This document shows positions 35,121 to 43,484 of a DNA stretch of 64,000 nt, piece by piece. Location of the stretch: contig NZ_LT606946.1 in the NCBI RefSeq assembly GCF_900095175.1, positions 1,032,058-1,096,057 on the forward strand, read 5' to 3'. The notes below the pieces were generated by a model. The model did not search any database. It worked only from the letters and a program-made list of their open reading frames with translations, and had not been told where the DNA came from. Made by a program: the position numbers and the translations under genes. The stretch is from Polynucleobacter necessarius (GTDB taxonomy: Bacteria > Pseudomonadota > Gammaproteobacteria > Burkholderiales > Burkholderiaceae). Positions within the stretch are counted from its first letter, which is position 1. Each line of letters starts with the position of its first letter.

Positions 35121-35582
35121 ATGAGCTATTCACCTACAGATATAGCAAAGAGACAGCACGTGATCTTGATTAAACTCTGGCAAGAGGCTAAGAACGAGGC
35201 TTATTTGTTAAGGAAGCACGTTTTTATAGAGGAGCAAGGGGTTCCAGAGGATATGGAGCAAGATGAATTTGATCCGCTTGCACTGCATGCCCTTGCCTAC
35301 CTTGACTCGCAACCCATTGGCACTGCCCGCCTAGTCACAATGCCTGGTAACATTGGAAGAATTGGGCGCATGGCAGTACTGGCAGCATACCGCAGGGGTG
35401 GAGTTGGAGCTCGACTCCTTCGAGCCCTACTTCAAGAGGCGGCATCTCAAAAGATGATGAAAATTGAGCTCCACGCTCAGTTATTGGCCATTCCCTTTTA
35501 TGAGCAGTTTGGGTTTATTGCACAAGGTGATATTTACGACGAGGCAGGCATCGCACATCGCGATATGATTCTCAATATCTAA
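35121..35582 (+). CDS. GNAT-family N-acetyltransferase
   Basis: 153 residues. The acetyl-CoA site is RMAVLAAYRRGGVGARLLRA (R-x-x-G-x-G). FIEEQGVPEDMEQDEFD and FYEQFGFIAQGDIYDEAGI are typical of the ElaA-like branch. Substrate unknown. The thioesterase gene follows after 10 bases. Confidence 0.85.
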   Translation: MSYSPTDIAKRQHVILIKLWQEAKNEAYLLRKHVFIEEQGVPEDMEQDEFDPLALHALAYLDSQPIGTARLVTMPGNIGRIGRMAVLAAYRRGGVGARLLRALLQEAASQKMMKIELHAQLLAIPFYEQFGFIAQGDIYDEAGIAHRDMILNI

Positions 35583-35592
35583 AGGTATCTTA

Positions 35593-36027
35593 TTGATCAT
35601 CACCCAATCCACCCATCCAACCAACCCACCCTTCCTCTTTCGTGTTTGCTACTCAGATACTGATGCAGCCGGATTTGTGTATCACGCTCGCTATTTAGAG
35701 ATTTTTGAGAGAAGTCGCTCGGAGTGGCTCCAGCAAAGAGGCTTAAGCCCAACAAAACTAGTCAATGAGTTCGGGATTGTTCTCCCAGTTCGAGAAATTA
35801 CAATGAATTTTCATCGGCCGGGGCGCTTAGATGACCTCTTCAGCATTGACCAAGTGATTGAACATCGCGGCCGCACTCAAATTGCTGTCAAGCAAACCGC
35901 AAAACACATTGTGGAAGGCATGGAACCTGAGTTGATTGCCAGCGCAGTTCTACATATTGTCTGTGTTGATACCACTACCCTCAAACCGAAGGGCTTCCCT
36001 GATTGGCTATTTGCAGCCGATCAGTAA
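35593..36027 (+). CDS. Acyl-CoA thioesterase, 4HBT family (YbgC-like)
   Basis: 144-residue hotdog-fold protein. The catalytic loop is YSDTDAAGFVYHARYLEIFE with the conserved Asp. It would hydrolyse short acyl- or hydroxybenzoyl-CoA. Start TTG with AAAGG upstream, operon with the GNAT gene and possibly with the dioxygenase 22 bases after. Confidence 0.87.
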   Translation: MIITQSTHPTNPPFLFRVCYSDTDAAGFVYHARYLEIFERSRSEWLQQRGLSPTKLVNEFGIVLPVREITMNFHRPGRLDDLFSIDQVIEHRGRTQIAVKQTAKHIVEGMEPELIASAVLHIVCVDTTTLKPKGFPDWLFAADQ

Positions 36028-36049
36028 TATCTCAATTTAGGAGCTGTAT

Positions 36050-36640
36050 ATGCAAGAAGGCAAGTTACTGAATTTCGTTAAAGAGCTGGCGATACTACTA
36101 GAGACCAAGCCCAGTGAAGAGATCATTTTCTCCAAAGGAAAAGCGCTCTTGGAGAATTTAGTTGCCGTAGATGACTGGCTACCGGAGGAATTTTGCAAAG
36201 CCCATCCCCAGTACTACCAACAGTACCTTCTCTATGCGGATCCACTAGATCGCTTTTCAGTAGTCAGCTTTGTTTGGGGTCCCGGTCAAAAAACACCATT
36301 GCATAACCATACCGTCTGGGGCATGGTTGGACAGCTTCGAGGGCAAGAACGCAGTGCTGACTATCACCAACAGGCTGATGCTAGCTTTGAAGCTGATGAG
36401 TCATTTCTTTGTCAACCAGGTCAAGTTGCCACCGTATCTCCCAACACACATGATATTCACGTGGTCGAGAATGCCTTAAGCGATCAAACCTCAATCAGCA
36501 TTCATATCTATGGCGGAAATATTGGACGCATTGAGCGAGCAGTATTTGACCCAACTACAGGTGCGGAAAAATTGTTTATCTCAGGATATGCGAATTCTGT
36601 AACGCCCAATCTTTGGAATACAGCAAGCAATAGGGTTTGA
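36050..36640 (+). CDS. Cysteine dioxygenase-family thiol dioxygenase
   Basis: 196-residue cupin. Iron ligands are the two His in TPLHNHTVWGMV and the third in NTHDIHVVEN. FSVVSFVWGPGQ and HIYGGNIGRIER are family features. Bacterial relatives oxidise cysteine or 3-mercaptopropionate to sulfinates; which thiol is used cannot be told. AGGAGCTGTAT precedes the ATG. A rhodanese gene 3.5 kb downstream may be related in sulfur metabolism. Confidence 0.83.
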   Translation: MQEGKLLNFVKELAILLETKPSEEIIFSKGKALLENLVAVDDWLPEEFCKAHPQYYQQYLLYADPLDRFSVVSFVWGPGQKTPLHNHTVWGMVGQLRGQERSADYHQQADASFEADESFLCQPGQVATVSPNTHDIHVVENALSDQTSISIHIYGGNIGRIERAVFDPTTGAEKLFISGYANSVTPNLWNTASNRV

Positions 36641-36747
36641 TAGCTTAAAATAGATGTTCTTTCTGCAAACACTGTAAGTGTGGCAGCTCACCCCATTGAC
36701 CGGGATAGTCGTTTAATTGAATACGGGTCAATATTTATTTGGCCCCT

Positions 36748-38031
36748 ATGTTATTTACAGATCTTGGTTTATCAGAATCCATCCTTCGCGCTATTAGCGA
36801 GGAAGGCTATACCAGCCCTACCCCCATTCAAGAAAAATCTATTCCTGCCGTATTAAAGGGCGGGGATTTACTTGCAGCGGCTCAAACCGGTACTGGCAAA
36901 ACTGCGGGCTTTACCCTGCCAATTTTGCAACGCTTAAGCAGTACCGCCAAAGCTGGAGGCAAACGTCAATTACGCGTATTGATTCTGACCCCCACCCGAG
37001 AGTTAGCTGCTCAAGTTCAAGAGTCTGTTGTGACTTACGGTAAATACACTGGCCTAAAATCCACCGTCATCTTTGGCGGTGTCGGCGCAAATCCTCAAAT
37101 CAAGGCTATTGCAGCTGGCTTGGATATTTTGGTGGCAACACCAGGTCGCCTACTGGATTTAATGTCGCAAAACTGTGTCTCACTTACCAATATTGAAATC
37201 CTCGTCCTGGACGAAGCCGATCGCATGCTGGATATGGGTTTTTTACGTGACATTAAAAAGATTTTGGCTGCACTACCAAAGCAACGTCAGAATTTATTGT
37301 TTTCAGCCACTTTCTCTACCGAGATCAAAGCTTTGGCGGATGGCTTGCTCAATTCACCAACCTTAATTGAAGTGGCACGTAGTAATAGCACTAATGAGGC
37401 AATTGCTCAACTCATCCACCCAGTAGATAGAAATCAAAAGCACCCCTTGTTGGCGCATTTGATTAAAACCAATCAGTGGCAGCAAGTGCTGGTATTTACT
37501 CGTACCAAACATGGTGCCAATAAATTAGTGACCCAGTTGGAAAAAGATGGCATCACTGCCATGGCGATTCATGGCAACAAGAGTCAAAGCGCTCGCACTA
37601 AAGCCTTAGCAGAATTTAAGGATGGGAAAATCACCATCTTAGTGGCTACCGATATTGCCGCGCGCGGCATCGATATCGATCAATTGCCCCATGTTGTGAA
37701 CTATGACTTGCCCAACGTCTCTGAAGATTACGTTCACCGCATCGGTAGAACCGGTAGAGCAGGTTCAAATGGGGTTGCAGTGTCTTTAGTCTGCGTTGAT
37801 GAGCATCAAATGCTCCGCGATATTGAAAAACTCATCAAACAAAAACTACCACAAGAAGTGATTGCTGGATTTGAACCGGATCCCAACGCCGTGGCGCAAC
37901 CGATCCAATTACGAAGCCAGCAACACCAACAATCTCGTAAGCCAAGATCAGGTAATGCTGGTAGCGGCAATGGCGGAGGCAAACCTGCGGCCAAACGCAG
38001 CGGCCCACCAAAGCGAAGTTTTAATCGGTAA
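36748..38031 (+). CDS. rhlE: DEAD-box RNA helicase, RhlE type
   Basis: 427 residues from [14 protein letters not shown] motif TPIQEKSIP, motif I AQTGTGKT, motif Ia [10 protein letters not shown], motif [15 protein letters not shown], motif III SATF, motif [12 protein letters not shown] are all present. The C-terminal 55 residues are Gln/Gly/Arg/Lys-rich as in RhlE. Role in ribosome assembly and RNA turnover. A TTG three codons upstream is an alternative start. Confidence 0.92.
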   Translation: MLFTDLGLSESILRAISEEGYTSPTPIQEKSIPAVLKGGDLLAAAQTGTGKTAGFTLPILQRLSSTAKAGGKRQLRVLILTPTRELAAQVQESVVTYGKYTGLKSTVIFGGVGANPQIKAIAAGLDILVATPGRLLDLMSQNCVSLTNIEILVLDEADRMLDMGFLRDIKKILAALPKQRQNLLFSATFSTEIKALADGLLNSPTLIEVARSNSTNEAIAQLIHPVDRNQKHPLLAHLIKTNQWQQVLVFTRTKHGANKLVTQLEKDGITAMAIHGNKSQSARTKALAEFKDGKITILVATDIAARGIDIDQLPHVVNYDLPNVSEDYVHRIGRTGRAGSNGVAVSLVCVDEHQMLRDIEKLIKQKLPQEVIAGFEPDPNAVAQPIQLRSQQHQQSRKPRSGNAGSGNGGGKPAAKRSGPPKRSFNR

Positions 38032-38075
38032 ATCTCCGCTAATATTGCAAGTATGAATACATATAGTTAATTGAT

Positions 38076-39137
38076 ATGAATATCCAAAACCCTCAGGAAC
38101 CTCGCTTAACTTCTCTCTCCCATGGCGGTGGCTGTGGCTGCAAGATCGCCCCCGGAGTTCTCTCAGAGATTCTGAAAAGCGTTCCACAACTACCCTTTCC
38201 TAAAGAGCTCTTGATTGGTATTGAGACCTCAGATGATGCCGCCGTATATCAAATCAATGAGTCTCAAGCGATTGTTGCTACAACAGATTTCTTTATGCCA
38301 ATCGTGGATGACCCATTTGATTTTGGCAAGATTGCTGCCACGAATGCCATCAGCGATATTTATGCAATGGGTGGCACTCCAATATTTGCCTTAGCACTTG
38401 TTGGCATGCCAATTAAAGTGCTTTCAAATGCAACCATTGCCCGAATCTTAGAAGGCGGTGCTGAAGCTTGTAGATCTGCTGGTATTCCGATTGCCGGCGG
38501 TCACACGATTGATTCGGTTGAGCCCATTTATGGCTTAGTTGCTATCGGTATTGTTGACCCCAAATTCGTGAAGAGCAATGCTACCGCTCAGACTGATGAT
38601 GTACTCATTTTAGGCAAACCATTAGGTGTGGGCGTTCTATCTGCCGCACTCAAGAAAGATCTGCTCGATGATGCGGGCTATCAAGAGATGATCGCCAACA
38701 CAACTAAGTTAAATTCTGCTGGTCCAGACCTAGCCAAACTGGCTGGCGTACATGCCTTAACTGATGTGACCGGTTTTGGTCTGGCGGGCCATACCTTGGA
38801 ATTGGCTCGCGCTTCAAAACTGACTGTGCAAATTGACTGGCAACAAGTACCACTGCTTTCTCATGTTCAGGATCTAGCTGATCAGGGAGTCATTACGGGC
38901 GCATCTGATCGCAACTGGCAAAGCTACGGCTCACAAGTCCATTTACCAAAACAATTTAGCCCCGCACAACAAGCGCTTCTCACTGACCCTCAAACTAGTG
39001 GTGGCCTACTGGTTTCTTGTAGCGCAGATGCCGTGAGCGCTGTGATAGAGATCTTTAAACAGCATGGCTTCGCTAGCGCCTGCGTCATTGGAAAAATGAC
39101 CAGCAAGCAAAATCAGTCTCTAGAGGTATTGCTTTAA
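38076..39137 (+). CDS. selD: Selenide, water dikinase
   Basis: 353 residues. The active-site loop is SHGGGCGCKIAPG, with Cys in place of selenocysteine; DDAAVYQINESQAIVATTDF binds ATP-Mg. It makes selenophosphate for tRNA selenouridine or selenocysteine. No selU/mnmH, selA or selB gene is in the window. Intact. Confidence 0.95.
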   Translation: MNIQNPQEPRLTSLSHGGGCGCKIAPGVLSEILKSVPQLPFPKELLIGIETSDDAAVYQINESQAIVATTDFFMPIVDDPFDFGKIAATNAISDIYAMGGTPIFALALVGMPIKVLSNATIARILEGGAEACRSAGIPIAGGHTIDSVEPIYGLVAIGIVDPKFVKSNATAQTDDVLILGKPLGVGVLSAALKKDLLDDAGYQEMIANTTKLNSAGPDLAKLAGVHALTDVTGFGLAGHTLELARASKLTVQIDWQQVPLLSHVQDLADQGVITGASDRNWQSYGSQVHLPKQFSPAQQALLTDPQTSGGLLVSCSADAVSAVIEIFKQHGFASACVIGKMTSKQNQSLEVLL

Positions 39138-39282
39138 TGAACTTGAGGTTCATAGATACTCCTTATTGCTTCAACCCAGAAATCTGACTCTCTTTTTGCG
39201 CCTGCTTCGTAAGATGATGCAGTTCCAAAGCTTTACTGAAGCCAAATTATAAACTTACAAAATATATTTTTCAAGGGATGGT

Positions 39283-39612
39283 ATGGGCATTAAGGTGATT
39301 GACCTCATTAAGGTGATTGACCTCATTAAGGTGATTGACCTCATTCAGGTAAATGACCCAGAGGCATTTGAGGAATATCGCTCTCAAGTAGGAGATACGG
39401 TAGCTCTATATCAAGGAAAAATTGCAAGCCAAGGATCATTTCATTCATTCCTCTGGAATGAATTGGGGTGCGATTCGTTTAGTGCATTTGTGGAGCTAGA
39501 GTTTCCAAGTCTAGCAGCATCGGAGGCTTGGGCTAGCAGCCCTGAATATCAAAGCTTGCTGCAAGTTAGAAATAAGGCCATGAAGCTGACATTATTTTCT
39601 GTCAGCGTATAA
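39283..39612 (+). CDS. DUF1330-like small protein with a triplicated N-terminal hexapeptide
   Basis: 109 residues. The core VNDPEAFEEYRSQVGDTVA and EFPSLAASEAWASSPEYQSL fits the DUF1330 ferredoxin-like fold. In front, KVIDLI is repeated three times and once degenerately (QVNDPE) from an 18-bp tandem repeat. Only the last copy corresponds to the first strand normally present, so two or three copies are extra. The protein should still fold. Single gene, followed by an imperfect hairpin at 39617-39648. Confidence 0.75.
   Translation: MGIKVIDLIKVIDLIKVIDLIQVNDPEAFEEYRSQVGDTVALYQGKIASQGSFHSFLWNELGCDSFSAFVELEFPSLAASEAWASSPEYQSLLQVRNKAMKLTLFSVSV
39289..39360 (+). repeat. 18-bp in-frame tandem repeat
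   Basis: ATTAAGGTGATTGACCTC occurs three times without mismatch (39289-39342), followed by a diverged fourth unit ATTCAGGTAAATGACCCA. Being a multiple of three it keeps the frame. The identity of the copies points to recent expansion by slippage. Confidence 0.95.
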
Positions 39613-39671
39613 AAATAAAGCCCAGCTCCTTTTGTGGGGGCTAGGCTGAATTTAATTCGGAGAAAGAAGAA

Positions 39672-39860
39672 TTACTTCTTCGCTTCCATCGCTTCTTTAG
39701 TGGCCGTAATTTCTTTACGGCGCTCTTTGCATGCCCCAGCAATTTCTTGCAAAGCTTTACGAGTACGCGCAGCGGATGCCTTGATGCCCTTTTCAATAAA
39801 CTTTTCGTTTTCTGCTTTATAAGTTTCGAAAGCAGCCAACAATGTATCGTGTTGTGACAT
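39672..39860 (-). CDS. Small Lys/Ala-rich helical protein, unknown function
   Basis: 62 residues from MSQHDTLLAAFETYKAENEK; AGGAGAC before that ATG decides the start. The chain is predicted fully helical, with GIKASAARTRKALQEIAG and basic heptads, resembling histone-H1-like or DNA-binding small proteins of betaproteobacteria. No motif allows a firm function. Confidence 0.7.
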   Translation of the reverse strand: MSQHDTLLAAFETYKAENEKFIEKGIKASAARTRKALQEIAGACKERRKEITATKEAMEAKK

Positions 39861-40010
39861 CTTGTCTCCTATATATCCGTTCAATTTGTGAGTAATCAGC
39901 TCGGAATTAGTATATCCCTATAAAAACCACAGGATTTCATCAGTGATATCAGGGATAACTCTTAGATGTTATAAATCCTACAAAATAGAAAAAACTAATA
40001 AAAAACTAAC

Positions 40011-40190
40011 GGAGACACACGTGAAAATCATCAATACCCCCTTTTTGGGGTAAAAACCCTTCTTATGGCACCTTCCCTCAGGGGCGGCCACAGCATCTAA
40101 GAATTCAGCACCGGAGTGCAGTGGCAATACGATTTCCTGCTCCCCGCAGGAAATCTCGCCGATATAAACAACAAATAGAGAGAGAAACCC
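40011..40190 (+). promoter_or_regulatory. Structured leader with a possible 10-residue leader peptide before the rhodanese gene
   Basis: The 330 bases from 39861 to the rhodanese ATG hold no normal gene. GGAG at 40011-40014 precedes GTG at 40021, which opens MKIINTPFLG-stop (to 40053). Its end overlaps the hairpin TACCCC-CTTTTT-GGGGTA (40035-40052). Just before the gene is GATTTCCTGC-TCCCC-GCAGGAAATC (40131-40155), a perfect 10-bp stem whose CCCC loop could pair with the GGGG of the first hairpin. This may be a leader-peptide attenuator or a riboswitch; I do not recognise a known class. Confidence 0.4.
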
Positions 40191-41772
40191 ATGTCCATCA
40201 AATATCAAGACTACGCATTTGTTCGAAATAAGCTGCTTAAAAAAGAAGAAGTTGCACTGCTCGATATTCGCGAAGAAGATCCCCACGCTCAAGAGCATCC
40301 CTTGTTTGCGGCCAACTTTCCGCTGTCACGTCTTGAAGTCGATGCGTTTAGCAAACTTCCCAGAAAAGATGTCCCCATCGTCACACTCGATGATGGCGAG
40401 GGTGCTGCAGAGTTGGCAGCACAAAGACTCTCTGAACTCGGTTACGTAGATGTTTCCGTTTTTAAAGGCGGGGGCCCGGCCTGGAAAGCAGCTGGCGGAG
40501 AGGTATTTAAGGATGTGAATGTTCCAAGCAAATCTTTTGGTGAATTCGTGGAATCTAAAAGACATACCCCCTCTTTATCTGCGCAAGAAGTCAAGAAGTT
40601 GATTGATGATCAAGAAGATGTTGTGGTGGTAGACGTACGTCGCTTTGATGAATACAACACCATGAGCATCCCGACGGGCATTAGCGTACCTGGCCGAATT
40701 GGTATTGCGTATTCCTGAAATTGCTCCCAACCCAAAGACCAAGATCATCGTGAACTGCGCCGGAAGAACACGCAGCATCATCGGCACTCAATCCCTGATT
40801 AATGCAGGCATCCCCAACGAGGTCAATGCTTTGCGTAATGGCACGATTGGCTGGACCTTAGCTGGACAAGAGCTAGACAAGGGACAAAGTCGCAAATTCA
40901 AAGAGGTTAGCGAAGGCACTGCTACTGAAGCCGCAAAACGCGCACGTAGCGTTGCAGATCAGGCTGGGGTAAAGCGAGTAAAACTTGCGGATATTGCGCA
41001 ATGGAAATCTCAGGCGGAACGAACCACCTATTTCTTTGATCCAAGGACCCCCGAAGAATATGAAGCGGGCCATCTGCCTGGTTTCCGCTCCACTCCAGGC
41101 GGACAACTGGTGCAAGAAACAGAGATGGTGGCACCGGTTCGCGGCGCACGCATCGTACTATCGGACCCAGGTGGTGTTCGAGCCAATATGCCTGCCTCAT
41201 GGCTTGCCCAAATAGCTTGGGATGTCTACGTCATTGATGACATTAAAGCTGCAGACCTCACTGAAAAAGGCGCTTGGACCCCTGCCCTACCAAGCACACC
41301 TCAGATTCAAACGGTAGATGCCAAGACAGTCTCCTCATGGCTCGAGAACGACAGTGCAACTATCTGCATAGATTTGAGCACCCATGCAAATTATGTGAAG
41401 GGTCATATTCCTGGAAGTTGGTTTGCACTTCGCTCACAGTTTTCAAACGCAATGAAGAATCTACCATCAGCAAATCGCCTCGTTCTCACGAGCACAACGG
41501 GTGAACTTGCCATCTTTGCTGCAAATGAAATACAGGCACTAACAGGATCAGTAGTTTTTGTACTTGCCGGTGGCAATAAAGCTTGGATAGATGCAGGCTT
41601 GAGCATTGAAAAAGGTGCCGCCCACCTAGCGTCACCCCCACTTGACCGCTATAAGCGTCCATACGAAGGTACTAGCGTCGATCCAGCAGCAATGCAGGCT
41701 TATCTAGATTGGGAGTATGGTTTGGTTGAACAGCTGGGCAAGGATGGTACGCACCACTTCTGGGTTCTGTAG
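40191..41772 (+). pseudogene. Four-domain rhodanese (sulfurtransferase) with a frameshift
   Basis: About 526 codons if repaired. Domain 1 (to about 110) lacks a catalytic Cys. Domain 2 reads VVVVDVRRFDEYNTMSIPTG and carries the only active loop, VNCAGRTRS. Domains 3 and 4 (FDPRTPEEYEAGHLPGF; DLSTHANYVKGHIPGSW) lack Cys. The frame breaks at about 40692: GTACCTGGCCGAATTG should encode VPGAEL, so two bases (GC of GGCGCC) are missing. Frame 1 then ends RIGIAYS-stop at 40718. The break is before the active site, so catalysis is lost from the first product; a product from an internal start would have half of domain 2 only. Confidence 0.85.
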
Positions 41773-41818
41773 TTCATATTGGTGGCGCTGCTATAGTGCC
41801 ACCAACTTAGAATGCCTT

Positions 41819-42112
41819 ATGTATAAAACAACTGCCCTTGTAATCCTGTCTATAGGTCTTTTAGCCTGTGAGAGAGAAACCTATACAACCTGGTCATGCA
41901 TCGATAGTGCCGGATCCAAATACCCAATGGTTCTTAACAAGGCTCAAATACAGTTTCAGGATCGTCAGCTGGATTACTGTGGCAGCTTGGGGCCCGTGAG
42001 CTATTTTGATGTGAAGTGTCCTGCTCAAACCCAAAGCTCTAGTAATAGCCTTATACCCAGCTCGGGTAAATTAATTAGCAATTCCAATGAATTTCAGTGC
42101 AATGCCCTCTAA
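41819..42112 (+). CDS. Small lipoprotein of unknown function
   Basis: 97 residues from ATG TAT AAA. The lipobox LSIGLLAC gives lipidation at Cys17. The mature part has CIDSAGSKYP, YCGSLG, FDVKCPAQ and a C-terminal EFQCNAL, four cysteines likely paired in the periplasm. No family recognised. Its end overlaps the next gene by 11 bases. Confidence 0.7.
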   Translation: MYKTTALVILSIGLLACERETYTTWSCIDSAGSKYPMVLNKAQIQFQDRQLDYCGSLGPVSYFDVKCPAQTQSSSNSLIPSSGKLISNSNEFQCNAL

Positions 42113-42338
42113 GAATCAAAACCCCCTTAATCCAAAGAAGCTGCTCCTCACTAAATGGACGGCAGTTAAACCCATTGATAAGCGCAAACACTTTCTCGTC
42201 AGTAAAGTCATTATTCCGGAGCTAGCGGAAATGCCGATTGAATTCGTTGAGCTGGAAGCCATCTTTGACAAGAGCGTTGAGATCATTCCTTGGCGAGACC
42301 TGAAAGCAACTGAGGCCTGGCTTCAGGGCTGGGCGTAA
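42102..42338 (+). CDS. TIGR02450-family Trp-rich small protein
   Basis: 78 residues from MPSKNQNPLNPKKLLLTKWT; KLLLTKWTAVKP and KHFLVSKVI are the family signature, and IPWRDLKATEAWLQGW ends it. Function unknown in the whole family. An ATG five codons upstream is an alternative start. Its stop lies inside the terminator's left arm. Confidence 0.85.
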   Translation: MPSKNQNPLNPKKLLLTKWTAVKPIDKRKHFLVSKVIIPELAEMPIEFVELEAIFDKSVEIIPWRDLKATEAWLQGWA

Positions 42339-42367
42339 AAAAGCCGTCAATGAATGACGGCTTTTTT
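42337..42367 (+). terminator. Bidirectional terminator
   Basis: AAAAAAGCCGTCA-ATGAA-TGACGGCTTTTTT, a 13-bp perfect stem with A and T tracts, between convergent genes. Confidence 0.92.
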
Positions 42368-42390
42368 GTTAGCAACTAACTGAGAAATAC

Positions 42391-42915
42391 TTACTTCGTT
42401 TTCTTCTTGCTAGGAGAAGAAGTTCTGAGATCCTCAATGTTTTTCTCAGCAGCATCTGCGACTTGATTCACAATTTTTCGACCTTCTTTAAACATCTTTT
42501 GTCCTGCAGTCGACATGTCATGAACAACCTTAGATAACTTATCAGCGTGACCTAGAATTCTACCTTCAACATCTTCAAGCCAACTTACTAAAGAGCTCCG
42601 AACTTTTTCAAGATGTTTCTCAGTTCCATCAGCTGCATCATCTCCAATATCTTTCAGAACTGATTTCACTTTCTTCTGATAAACAGTAGCACGCTTAGCA
42701 GCTTCTTTTGCGGCAGATTCTTGGAGCTCTTTTAGCTTAACAAGGTCATTTTTAGCGGCTGACTTAGCACTCTCCATCGCATTTTTCATACCCCACTGAA
42801 TTTCCTCAAGATGGTGCGCGCTGAGATCTTTTGCGGCATCCAATAATTTATGGGAGTAATCAAATAACTCCTTTGCCTTTTCTTGTTGCCATGCTTGAAT
42901 ATCTTTCTTATCCAT
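42391..42915 (-). CDS. Phasin-like amphipathic helical protein
   Basis: 174 residues, nearly all helical with many Lys/Ala/Glu. MDKKDIQAWQQEKAKELFDY and ESAKSAAKNDLVKLKELQ resemble granule-associated phasins; the tail SSPSKKKTK is basic. AGGAG precedes the ATG. Together with 3-hydroxybutyrate dehydrogenase at 61225 it suggests polyhydroxybutyrate storage. Assignment by composition and pattern only. Confidence 0.55.
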   Translation of the reverse strand: MDKKDIQAWQQEKAKELFDYSHKLLDAAKDLSAHHLEEIQWGMKNAMESAKSAAKNDLVKLKELQESAAKEAAKRATVYQKKVKSVLKDIGDDAADGTEKHLEKVRSSLVSWLEDVEGRILGHADKLSKVVHDMSTAGQKMFKEGRKIVNQVADAAEKNIEDLRTSSPSKKKTK

Positions 42916-43031
42916 TACATTTCTCCTGTAGTTAAATTAGAGCAGTGAGCCATCAAAAACCCATACTTCCACTCTATACCCAAAATTGGAACTTGCCAAT
43001 TCTCCCCCATTATTGGCATTAAAATTGAGGC

Positions 43032-43421
43032 ATGAGTGAAAGAAAAAACCCTTACGAGATTATTGGTGGCGCGGCAAAGGTTGAGGAGCTAGTTGACCGC
43101 TTCTACGATTTGATGGCGCTAGAGGAGCCTTTCGCCGATTTACGGGCCATGTACTCCGAAGATCTATCGAGCTCCAGAGACAAGCTCAAACTATTTTTAT
43201 CGGGATGGTTGGGTGGTCCAGATGTTTACTCCCCGAAGTATGGCCACCCCATGCTACGCGCCAGGCACCTACCCTTTAAGATCGGCCTAAAAGAGCGCAA
43301 TCAATGGCTAGCTTGTATGTATCGGGCTATGGAAGATTGCGGCATTGATGGTCAGATTGGCGCACAGCTTGAGGAATCTTTTTTCAATACCGCTGACTGG
43401 ATGAGAAACCAAGCAAACTAA
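43032..43421 (+). CDS. Group II truncated hemoglobin
   Basis: 129 residues. YEIIGGAAKVEELVDRFYDL, LKLFLSGWLGGPDVYSPKYG (with the conserved Trp) and HPMLRARHLPFKIG (proximal His in RARHLPF) are diagnostic. Binds oxygen or NO; probably detoxification. Monocistronic, convergent with the flavoprotein gene. Confidence 0.92.
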   Translation: MSERKNPYEIIGGAAKVEELVDRFYDLMALEEPFADLRAMYSEDLSSSRDKLKLFLSGWLGGPDVYSPKYGHPMLRARHLPFKIGLKERNQWLACMYRAMEDCGIDGQIGAQLEESFFNTADWMRNQAN

Positions 43422-43484
43422 TGCACTGCTTGGTAGCTTGATCTAGATGGAATGTGCGCAGGCAAAACCACTAGCCCAAGCCCA

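Noticed and set aside
36641..36747. Riboswitch or small RNA between the dioxygenase and rhlE
   Set aside because: Only weak complementarity and no conserved motif; 107 bases is an ordinary promoter-sized gap.
39289..39342. Short perfect repeats as a CRISPR-like array
   Set aside because: Units are directly adjacent with no spacers and lie in frame inside a coding region.
40060..40130. Cobalamin or TPP riboswitch before the rhodanese gene
   Set aside because: Neither the cobalamin box nor the TPP CTGAGA/ACCTGATC motifs are present on either strand.
39978..40298. 106-codon minus-strand frame over the rhodanese leader
   Set aside because: It overlaps the start of a clear gene, has a phenylalanine-rich low-complexity start and no recognisable domain; the region is better explained as a structured leader.
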